A stretch of 64,000 nt of DNA from Paraescarpia echinospica. Taxonomy: Eukaryota > Annelida > Polychaeta > Sabellida > Siboglinidae. Shown here piece by piece: positions 28,401-40,400 of the stretch. A program made the translations under genes and the position numbers. The stretch's first letter is position 1. The number at the start of each line of letters is the position of its first letter. The notes below the pieces were generated by a model. That model saw only the letters and a program-made list of their open reading frames with translations, was not told the origin of the DNA and made no database searches. Location: positions 1 through 64,000 of the forward strand of contig JAHLWY010000246.1 of the NCBI GenBank assembly GCA_020002185.1, written 5' to 3'.

Positions 28401-31400
28401 AATACGACAACCTCTGCCAAACATTTTGACCATAAAGTGAGGTTTGATTGTATTATATCTAGTTTTTGGGGCATTGAAAGCACATAACACTTCAACACCT
28501 CTCAAAAAATGGGACCATAATGTGAGGTTTATCTGTACTGTATCTGGTCTCTAGAGCACGGAAAGCGCTTAACACTTCAACTCTTGTCAAACACTGGGAC
28601 CATACAGTGAGGTTTGACTGTACTGTATCTGATCTGTAGGGCATTGAAATCACTTAACACTTCAAACCGTGGCAAACATTGGGACCGTAAAATGAGGTTT
28701 GACTCTACTGTATCAGGTCTATAAAGCATTGAAAGCGCTTAATACGACCACCCTTGCAAATACTGTGACCACAAAGAGAGGTTTGATTGCATTTTATCTG
28801 ATCTTTGGGGCATTGGAAGCACTTAACACTTCAACCCTAGACAAACATTGCGAGCATAACGTGAGGTTTGACTTTACTGTATCTGGTCTGTAGGGTATTG
28901 AAATCACTCAAAACTTCAACTCCTGACAAACATTGGGACCATAAAGTGAGGTTTGACTGTACTGTATCTGGTCTGTAGGGCATTGAAAGCGCTTAACACT
29001 TCAACCCATGGGAAACATTGAGACCACAAAGTTTGGTTTGGCTGTACTATATCTGACCTGTAGGGCATTGAATGCACTTTACACTTCAACCCCTGTCAAA
29101 TTTTGCGACCATAAAATGAGGATTGTCTCTACTATGTCTTGTTCCTAGGGCATTGAAATCGAATAAAATTTCGACCCCTGGCAAATATTGGGACCATAAA
29201 ATGAGGTTTGACTGTACTGTATCTGGTATGTAGGGCATTGAAAGCGCTTAACACTTCAACCTCTAGCAAACATTGGGACCATCAGTGAGGTTTGACTGTA
29301 CTGTATCTGGAGTCTAGGTCATTGAAAGCGCTTAACATTTCAACCTCTACCAAACATTGGGACCATAAAGTGAGGTTTGACACTAATGTATCAGGTCTCT
29401 AGGGCATTGAAAGCGCTTAATACGACAACCCCTGGGAAATATTGTGACCACAAAGAGAGGTTTGATTGCAATTTATCTGGTCTCTGGGGCATTGGAAGCA
29501 CTTAACACTTCAATCCTAGACAAACATTGCGACCATAATATGAGGTTTGTCTGTACTATATCTTCTACTTAGGACATTGAAAGCGATTAACACTTCGACC
29601 CCTGGCAAACATTGTGACCATAAAATGAGGTTTGACTCTACTGTATCAGGTCACTAGGGCATTGAAAGCGCTTAATACGACAACAACCAGCAAACATTTT
29701 GACCATCAAGACAGGTTTGATTGCATTTTATCTGGTCTTTGGGGCATTGAAAGCACATAACATTTCAACCCCTGGCAAACATTGCGACCATAAAGTGAGG
29801 TATGACCCTACTGTATATTTTTGGAGGGCATTGAAATCACTTTACACTTCAACACCTGTCAAACACTGGGACCATAATGTGAGGTTTGACTGTACTGTAT
29901 CTGTTCTCTAGAGCACTGAAAGCGCTTAGCACTTCAACACCTGTCAAACATTTGGACCATAAAGTGAGGTTTTACTGTACTGTATCTGGTATTTAGGGCA
30001 TTGAAAGCACTTAACACTTCAAACTCTGTCAAACATTGGGACCTTAAAATGAAGCTTCACTGTACTGTATCTGGTCTGTAGGGCATTGAAAGCGCTTAAT
30101 ATTTCAACCCCTCACAAAAATTGGGTCCATAAAATGAGGTTTGGCTGTACTATATCTGACATGTAGGGCATTGAAAGCACTTTACACTTCAACCCCCGAC
30201 AAACTTAGCGACCATAAAATGAGGTTTGTCTGTACTATATCTTGTCCCTAGGGCATTGAAAGCGATTCACCCTTCAACCCTTGGCAAATGTTGCGACAAT
30301 AAATTGAGGTTTGACTGTACTGTATCTGGTCTATAGGGCATTGAAAGCGCTTAACACTTCAACCCCTGACAAACATTGACTCCATAAAATGAGGTTTGAC
30401 TGTACTGTATCTGGTGTGTAGGGCATTGAAAGCGCTTAACACTTCAACCCATGGCAAATATTGAGACCACAAGGTGAGGTTTGGCTGTACTATATCTGAC
30501 CTGTAGGGCATTGAATGCACTTTACTCTTCAACCCCTGACAAACTTAGCGACCATAAAATGAGGTTTGTCTGTACTATATATTGTCCCTAGGCCATTGAA
30601 AGCACTTTACTCTTCAACCCCTGGCAAACTTTGCGACAATAAAGTGAGGTTTGTCTGTACTATATCTTGTCCCTAGGGCATTGAAAGCGATTAACATTTC
30701 TACCCCTGGCAAACATTGGGACCATAAAGTGAGGTTTGACTGTACCGTATCTGATCTGTAGGACATTGACGCATTTAACTCTTCACCCCTGGGAAACATT
30801 GGGATCGTAAACTCAGGTTTGACTGTATTGTATCTGGTCTTTAGGGCATTGAAAGCGCTTAAAACTTCAACCGTTGGCAAATATTGGGACCATAAAGTGA
30901 GGTTTGACTCTACTGTATCTAGTCAGAAGGGCATTGAAATCACTGAACACTTCAACACTTTGCAAACATTGGGACCATAAAGTGAGGTTTGACTGTTTTG
31001 TATCTGGTCTGTAGGGCATTGGAAACGCATAAAACTTCAACCCCTGGCAAACGCTGCGACCATAAAGAGAGGTTTGAATTTACTGTATCTGGTCTCTAGA
31101 GCACTGAAAGTGCTTAGCATGCGCACCCAACCCTGACCGTATGACTCCTAAGGAGTGTTGGCCAGTACTCAACCAAGACCAAGCACTTCAACTCCTGTCA
31201 ACAATTGGGACCATAAAGTGAGGTTTGACTGTACTGTATCTCGTCTCTAGAGCACTGAAAGCTCTTAACACTTCAACCCCTGGCAAACATTGGGACCATA
31301 AAGTGAGGTTTGACTGTACTCTATCTGATCTGTAGGGCATTGATAGCACTTTACTCTTGAAACCCTGGCAAACTTTGCGACCATAAAGTTAGGTTTGTCT

Positions 31401-34400
31401 CTACTGTATCTGGTCTCTAGAGCATTGGAAGCTCTTAACACTTCAACCCCTGGCAAACATTGGGACCATAAAGTGAAGTTTGACTGTTCTGTATCTGGTC
31501 TATAGGGCATGGAAAGCGCTTAACACTTCAACCACTGGCAACAATTGGGACCATAAAGTGAGGTTTGGCTGTATTTGATCTGGTTTGTAGGGCATTGGAA
31601 GCGCTTAACACTTCAACCCCATACAAACATTGCTACCATAAAGTGAGGTTTGACTTTACTGTATTTGGTCTGTAGGGCATTGAAAGCACTTAACACTTCA
31701 AATCCTGGGAAATTTCGGGACCATGAAGTGAGGTTTGACTGAACTGTATCTGGTCTCTCTGTCATTGAAAGTGCTTTACACTTCAACCCCTGGCAAACAT
31801 TGGGAACATAAAGTGAGGTTTGACTGTACTATGTCTGATGTGTAGGGCTTTGAATGCGCTTAACACTTTAACCACTTGCAAACATTGGGAACATAAAATG
31901 AGGTTTGACTGTATTATATCTGATGTGTATGGCATTGAATGCGCTTAACACTTCAACAACAGGCAAACATTTGGGCCATAAAGTGAGGTTTGACTTTACT
32001 GTATCTGATCTGCAGGGCATTGAAAGCACTTAACACTTCAAATCCTGGGAAACATTGGGACCAAGAAGTGAGGTTTGACTGAACTGTATCTGGTCTCTAT
32101 GTCATTGAAAGCGCTTAACACTTCAACCCCTGGCAAACATTGGGAACATAAAGTGAGGTTTGACTGTACTGTATCTGGTCTGTAGGGTATTGAAAGTGCT
32201 TAACACTTGAACCCCTGGCAAACATTGGGACCACAAAGTGTGGTTTGACTGTACTGTTTCTGGTCTCTGGGGCATTGAAAGCGCTTAACTCTAATCCTGA
32301 CAAACCTGATTATTTGAAGACCAGCTCTACCGCACAGGGAAGTATTAAGCCATGCTGCAATTACTTCTAGCTAGATATTCATTATTACAGTTGAGTGAAC
32401 TGAGGCAATGCAGAGAGACCAAATTAGTCCAAACATTCTGATATCCAAAATACATAAATAAAACACGGGATTAATTGTGAATGTTTATTACTCACAATCT
32501 ACATAAATACGTATTTATGCCAAATACTTTACAAAAAACTGGCAGCATAACATGGTTTGTACTTGAATACCGATTTATGTACAAGGTCAACTAATAGCTA
32601 CTGCACTTACCTGGAAGTAAATTGCAAATTCATCGTTTCCTTCCGTCGTATAAGATATGTTTACTTTCAGTTTGCCAGAGCATTCCTGCTCGCCGTCAAT
32701 TGGAGTCACCTGCAAGAGGGATCCACTAGGCGAATACCACTGCTTAACAGCAAAATTGGTGCTTGTTTCAAGTGGCGAGTAGACTGACTGTGACCTCGTG
32801 AATTTGTAACGTGGTACGGTTGCCTGAAAAAAAATTGATGTGTACATCGATGCCTTCAGAATGCTACTTTTAGAAACAGTTACGAAGCTTGAAAGTGGCT
32901 TCTCTAAGTGTAGAGTGCTGATAGAGTTTGGGTCAGGGAATATCCTCTTGAACAGGATCTACTCAAGATATTACATAACTTTAGTATCCTGTGTCTAGGT
33001 TCATCCGTCTGCTAATTGCTGCTCAATAATGGGATGGCATATGAATCAGGTATATATAAAATATTTTATTTTGTTAAGCGCCACATCCAATATTGTTCAC
33101 AGCGTTTTACAACAATATACAAAGTATGTTAAAAATAATGCTTTTGAATAAAAGACAATAGTTGTTATATCATAGATAAAATGAACTAATAATAATAGTA
33201 ATTAAGACAATAAATATAGTAGAAAAGGAATGTGATATAAAATATTATAAAATAAAATAATTAAGATCATATTATTATTATTTTAATAAATAAACTAAAA
33301 TTAATGTAAACATTAATAAATTAGGCTAAAACGTATATGAAAAGTAAATAAATAAATAAATAAATAGTGTTGGTAAGCGTCCGAGTTACATATATGCTGC
33401 AGTGAACAGGTGAGTCTTCAACACAGATTTAAATGATTCCAGTGAATATATGTTAAAAATCTGTCTTACACTCAGTCTTCAATAAAGTCAAATTCAGCTG
33501 GTTAATATTACACTCACTTTTCACACATCATAAAAGAGTTAGTGATTCTGAATGTGTGCACCATTCAAATCTTATTATTAAAAAAGTTATTTTATTGCAT
33601 CGGAACACATATTAAAATCAGGCAGCTACAGGCATTTTTACTTGCTGCTCATCATAACTCCATACTCCAAAATATACCTTAACCATTTCAGGTCGGCTGC
33701 CCACTATAGATGTTAGCCGTACTGTGACGTTTTAGGTCGGCTGCTCGCAATAGCGTGTTCAGGTGTAAGCTTGCTTGCATTTAGTATAACTCCTGTTTGG
33801 TTGTTATGTGGAACAACTTGTTGCATACTGAACGCCAAGGGAATAATTCAGGATTCTGTTTATGTCAAAGTTGTCATACTGTTCTATTGAATATTACAAA
33901 ATTATTTAGTTTTTTCTGCCACGATTACGGCAAAGGCGGTTTGCAGCAGCGCTGCTGACGACAATATTTGGGAACAATTTAAAGATTTACTGACGTTTCG
34001 GACTTAGACAAAAGGGTGTTTGCAGAAGGTGATAATGTGTGTTTTCGCCTGCCTGTCACTGAAAGTATCGACGAAGATTGTAACGATTCGACTGCTGAAA
34101 TTGACGATATTATTGATGGGTTTTCTGATCATGACGTTGATGATGCTGGTGACACGGGACCATTGGTAAATTTTGAATTATCTGTTCCTATGGTAACCAG
34201 ATTACAAAGACAAATTGCACGATCTTATCCGAGGATCATTCTACTTCAAAAACATACAAGGTGTTCCTATTCGAAAACTTATTTCTTGGTAAAAAAGCAA
34301 CTGAAATGAAATAGGTCATATTTCTAACAACTCTCAGGGAATGCTGTCTGCAGCAGTCACACAGTGACAGGGCCGTAGAACTAAAATGGTTAAGGCGTGA

Positions 34401-37400
34401 ACAGTCGTGACGCATAACATATAGAAATAACGGTGAACAAATTAGTGATACACACGGTGATATCAATTTCTTGGGTGGTGGGCTGGAACGAAGGAATCTT
34501 GAAGTAGAACTGTCCCATCGCGTCTGTTGTGTAGTTGTACTTCACATCTGACATGGAGCCCTTTGCGTTTTCACGCACTTTGATTGTCACCAGTTCCCCT
34601 GGCGCCGGTGTTCCATCAGGTTTTGTAGCAATACACTGCAGAAACAAACACGCGCCATCACAGTATCATATCGCACAAAACAAATACACCATAGAAACAA
34701 ACATGCACCGTCACTGTAGTATCGCACAAAACAAGTGCTACATAGTAACAGACACGCGCCGTCAGAGTCATATTGCACAAAACAAGTACACCATAGAAAC
34801 AAACATGCACCTTCATGGTGTAGTATCGCACAAAACATGTACACCATAGAAACCAACACGCACCGTCACAGTGTAGTATCACACAAAATAACCATACTAT
34901 AGAAACATACATGCAGCTTTACATTTTAGAGATCACAAGTTCGCAGACCCCACTAAACACATTGCATCTTTTATTGGCTCAATACATGGTGTAGACTTGA
35001 TGTTTACGATCACCAATTGCTACCAACATCAATTTGCATTAACATGTTTTACTCACAAGGTGGCATCACTGTAGCGATATAATTTCCCTGCGATCTGTGG
35101 CGACAACCCAACCACCCCCATATGTAATGCGTTTGGAACAGACTTATACGACGGACCCATAGTGTTACTGTTTTACACAAAACAAATACATCAGAGAAAC
35201 AAACATACACCACATGACAACAGTAAGGGCCTACTCTGTTACATAAAACAAATACACCATCAGGCCTATTATATGTCAATAGAGAACATTATCAGGTGCC
35301 ATGGTGCTTCTCGTCCTCGGTGGTTCTTTTACATCCCAACTTGAGACGGGACAGACATTAATGAACCACAGGCGAAATTAGTTCCCAAAGTTGAGAGTCA
35401 GCCTCCCACACCAAATGTGCAATGACTACCGGGTTTTGAACTCAGAACTCTTGCACCATAGGTGGACGTCTTAACAACACACTACCGCATCTCGCGTAGA
35501 AGACAACATATAAATGCTCTACAAGAAATTACCTACATCTAAACATCTTAAGACACATTGATGCAGAACATTAAAGCACAAACCTTTCCGTAGTAGGGCA
35601 GTCCAGGTTTGAAGTAGCTGGGAGAGTAAGGCTTGAACTCCAGCGTCAGAATTTGCCGGGTAATTTCAGCACTGCCAGTTCCATTTAGTGTAACACCTGC
35701 CAGATAATATGTGTACATTACTTTTTATGCATTTAACACCAATCCTTTGAATCTGCTTGTCGGTCATGCAATGACAATGAAACATGTGCATCATTTTTGT
35801 CCATTGGCACTGCACCACAGGTTTTCACAAATACGTCGTCATGATTGACACCTGTCTCTGACTGGATTAGGCTTTTAGCCATGCGTTTAGCTGATTTGGT
35901 GACATAAGCACTCCCATAAAGAATGGCAAACTTGTCATGTAAACAAACCAGCTGTGCGTTTGAGCGCAGACTGTGTTTGGCTGAATCGTCGCTTCCCAAC
36001 TCAAGTTCTATTTAATTAATTTTGAACCAACGGGGTCAAAATTAATTTAATGTCTCCCTGTTAATTTCACCAAAATGAAATAAAACATGCAGAAACAAAG
36101 GAGTGTATCATAGCGATTACTTGGTAGGTTTGTTTTTCATGTTATTAATCTGAAACGTGAGGAGCAAAACAATCGAACTGAGGGAGGAGTTTTAATCTAT
36201 TCACATATTACGTACACATCTGAACACCAGTGAATCATATTGGCGATGCGTGAAATGAATGTATGAAGCAAGTTAAATCTACGTTTAGTACTCTACCTGT
36301 GGCTTCCTCTTTGACGGACGCATCCACTCTCAATTTTGTATTGGAGATTCCAAAGTTTCGTGAAGACAACATCAGCAGGGGGGTGTTGACATTGAATTTA
36401 ACACAGCCGTTAATCTACAGCAGAATATAACACTACAGTTAACAAATGCAATATATATTTACCCACCATCAAATAAACAGCAACCTGGTAAACGATGCAA
36501 AGACAGAACCAGGTTGTTGCTCTCTTTACTGGGTATTGGCAGCCTTCTTATTTTACACCCAGCCGTGGGCAGACAATTTGAAGATGGCAGCCAGTTGTGA
36601 ATTGTATTATGTGTTGCTTGCGTTAAAATATGGACATCTCATCAACCATTGCATGAAAATACATGAAATTAATTACATTGACTAAAGAAATGAATGTTTG
36701 AATAAAATATGTTGGTAAAATTGCTGTATTGCATTCAATTAAGTTTCAGATCTTGAAGCGAAGTTCAACAATTACGATGACAAAATAAAACATCTATTTC
36801 GTCATGCTTTACCAAACATTCTCAGAACCTACCATAAGTGTTCCATTGAAACAAATGTAGGCATGCATATTAGTTTTGCCTGAGTAAAACAGTTATCCAA
36901 TTCTGATGGTTAGTTTTCAAATAATACAATACTTTGTAAACGACATCAACGTGCGTGAAAACATAAAAATAATAATTTCCAAAATGGCTACCGTCTACCG
37001 ATCATATTACTGAATGAAATGTTCCATTCCAATATAAAATCAACAACTGAAATGTCGAAAGACAACAACTTCTTTCACAAATATTTGTACCCTTAGCATT
37101 ATCAGTGTGATCAGTGTATCAAAATACACCAAAAATAAACACATTAAACAAGGTGTGGACTGTGCCATGATCAAGATGGCTGCATATATACTACGAAATG
37201 AAGACGCCGACAACAGGTCATCTGCTGGACATCTCCATGTCTAATTTCTCACTGACATCGTAGATGGATGATAATAGAACTCTGTGATCGTTGCCAACAC
37301 TACTTATGCTGTATACATCAATTTCTGACTGAAATTTAACGGAAAACGATCTCAATCAAATTCGCCAAATGCCGCGTGATGGCAGAACGCAACAGCATTT

Positions 37401-40400
37401 TAACGAACGCAACTCAACTTCCTTTCGCAAGATGGCAAAAGCACATGACATTGTATTCTTGACCTTTATAGAATCTAGGTCACCAATTAAAATTATAGGT
37501 GGCAGGTGAACAAGGAAGCCTTTGGCTTATCGAGAGTCCAAACCCTTTTATCTATGTGTATCCCGCCCTTCTGAGGTGTGTGTCGATTTTATTTTAAAAC
37601 ATATTCACGCTACTAGTGCCGACACAATCAGCAGATAATCTGTTCCATTCATTTACAGTCCTTTGTGAAAATGAGAACTTTCTTATATCTAATCTACACT
37701 GCTCCTTTGCTAATGTAACTTCATGTCCTCTAGTCCTTCTATCTTTCTTAACTGAGAAAACAATATTTCTATCAATATTTTCATAACCATTTATTATTTT
37801 AAACACTTTTATCTGATCTCCTGGTCTCTAGTGTTGTTAAACCACATCCTTTTAGGCGAATTTCATAACTAAGATCCCTCAGTTTTTGTATAATTTTAGT
37901 CGCTCTGTACTCTTTCTAGCATATGTATGTCTTTCTTGCGATATGGCCTCCACGCTAGTATACAATATTCTAAATGAGGCCTCACTATTGTTCTGTACAG
38001 CGGTATTATTAGTTCTTTTTCCTTATACGCTATATTTCGCCTAATTAATCCAAGGATTTGATTTCCCTTTGAAGTTGCAATTCCGCACTGCTCTGAAACC
38101 TTCATATCAGCACTAAGTCCTTTTCATTTACAGTAGTACTTAGTATAGTAACCCCCATTGTATATTCTACATCTTCGTTCCCATGTCCTGTGTGGAGGCA
38201 TTTACATTTCCCAAAATTGAACAGCATTTGCCACTTTTCAGACCATTTGATCAACCAATCTTGTAAATGCTGTATATCTCCATAACTGTTATCCTTCTAA
38301 AAACTTTTGTATCATCCGCAAATTTCAACACCTTGCTTGTTATTTCATCATCCAAATCGTTGATTTATATTAAGACTAATATAGGTCCTAGTACTGATCC
38401 TTGTGGTACCTCACTCAATACCAATTTCCAGTTTAAAGCCTCCCCATCAACTACTACACGTTGTCTTCTGTCAATCAGCCATTTTTATATCCAGTTTATT
38501 ATACCATTTCCTGTGTCATGGGCCTTTAGTTTAAACAGTAATCTTTGATGTGGTACTTTGTCGAAAGCTTTTTGAAAATCTAAGTAGACGATATCTACTG
38601 GTGATTCCTCATCTACCCACTTAGTGATGTCTTCCAAAAAACATAACATATTTGTTAAGCGCATGACCTCGCTTAAAAAAAACCATGTTGAGATGGGTTT
38701 ATCAAGTTATGTTTAACAAGAAAATCGACCATGTGATCTTTAATTAGTCTTTGTAATAATTTGCAAATCACTGATGTTAAACTCACTGGTCTGTAATTCT
38801 CTTACTTGTTTCTCGAACGTTTTTTTAAATAACGGAATAATGTCTGCCTCTTTCGATTCTAAAGGAACCACTATCTCTTCTAATGACGAATTGAAAACTG
38901 TTGTAAGCGGTATACTAATTTGTTCTACAATTTCCAATAGTAGTTTGGGCGGAATCCCATCCACTCCAGGTGATTTATTATCCTTCATAGCCCTTATTTT
39001 CTTAGCTACCATTTCCGGGGTTACAATTAATTGTCCTAAATAGTCTGAATCTGCCCCCTTGAACTTAGCCTCTGGTATTGGCAGTGAACTAATATCTTCC
39101 CTGGTAAACACTGAACTAAAATACTCATTCAGGTCTTCTGCCATTAAGAATCCCCCTGATATTATATTTCCAGCACTATCTTCTAGAGGACCGATCTTAT
39201 CCTGAACTTTCTGTTTGCTTCGAACATACGCATAAAAACTCTTGCTGTCATGTTTTATATTACTAGCTAATTGTTGTTCATAGCTTCTCTTTGAATTTCT
39301 AATTTCAGCTGCAGCTTGGTTAAGTGTTTCTTTATAAATGTTGTAGTCTTCATCATTTCTAGTACATCTATATGACTTCCACATCATTTGTTTATACTTA
39401 AATTTCCCAATGGCTTCTCCTTCGATACATGTTTCTTTTTGGACTGTTTCCCTTGTTTTTTGAAAGGCACACATTTATTGACTGTGCACTTAATTTCACT
39501 CTTTAAGATATTCCAGCATTTTTTGCTGTCTTATTTTTCAGTGTGTTATTCCAGTCTATCTTTGTTAAATATTTCCTTATGTCCTTATACTTTCCTTTGT
39601 GGAAATTTCTCTTATACTGCTGTTTACAATCCGTTTCTGATTTTACTTTGATGATAAAATGTATCTTGTTGTGATCACTACTCCCCAGTGGCTCACATAT
39701 CTTGATATTGTCAACTAATTCATTCTGTAAGGACAAAACTATGTCTAACACATTCTCACCCCTGGTTGGTTCTAGCACATGTTGAGAAAAGGAAGTATCT
39801 TGAACTAAAACTAAAAACTTGTGGTCCTCACTCCCTATACTCTGTAGAGATTTCCATTGTATATGCCCCTGGTTAAAATCCCCCATAATAATACAGTCCC
39901 TTTTGCTTACTTCCCTTGTAGCGTTTTGTCTTTTTTCATTCTATTCTATGCTTATGTTTGGACTTCGATAAACTAACCCAACTGTTAACGTTGAGTTTCC
40001 TGTAACTATGTTACACCAAACAGCTTCTTCGCAAACTGCTTCTCTTTCTAATTTTATTTCATAAGCCTGGGATAAATTCTTTAATATATAAAATAACTCT
40101 ACCTCCCTTTCTTCCTATTCTATCTTTCCTAAACATTACATATCCTGTCAGTCCCAATTCGGCATCTGATATATCGGTTGTAGTCCAGGATTCGGTTATA
40201 CCTATTATGTGAGGGTCAAAATCTTCTACCATAATGTTTAGTTCATTTCTTTTGTTTACTCTACTCCTTGCATTTAAACAAACACATTTATATCCAGCTT
40301 CAGAACAGTTTTCCAGACTGTTCTTTGTTGATTTATTTGTGCTGTCTTCATCTATGCCTCCAGTTTCAGGTTTCTTTGCGAGTCCCCCAGCGAATCTAGT

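Larger units (their letters stand above)
8500..32300. repeat. 85-bp satellite array, about 280 monomers, filling intron 12
   Basis: The monomer reads approximately GTACTGTATCTGGTCTGTAG, GGCATTGAAAGCGCTTAACA, CTTCAACCCCTGGCAAACAT, TGGGACCATAAAGTGAGGTT, TGACT. Counting gives 85 bases and copies run head to tail for about 23.8 kb. Monomers differ mainly at a few positions (GCGCTT/GCACTT, GGGCAT/GAGCAC, CCCC/CTCC). There is no coding potential beyond short chance ORFs. It lies wholly between exons 12 and 13 of the A2M-like gene. I do not recognise it as a named satellite. Confidence 0.97.

Noticed and set aside
8500..32300. CRISPR-like direct repeat array
   Set aside because: Repeats are contiguous 85-bp monomers without unique spacers, in an intron of an animal gene.
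8419..32303. Many 60-90-codon ORFs inside the satellite, including identical ones at 23,729 and 24,664
   Set aside because: 85 is not a multiple of three, so the frame rotates between monomers; ORFs are chance results of repeat copies and end within three monomers.
35733..35999. 88-codon minus-strand ORF in intron 9 considered as an extra A2M exon
   Set aside because: It is not needed for the frame (exon 9 joins exon 10 perfectly) and shows no family resemblance.
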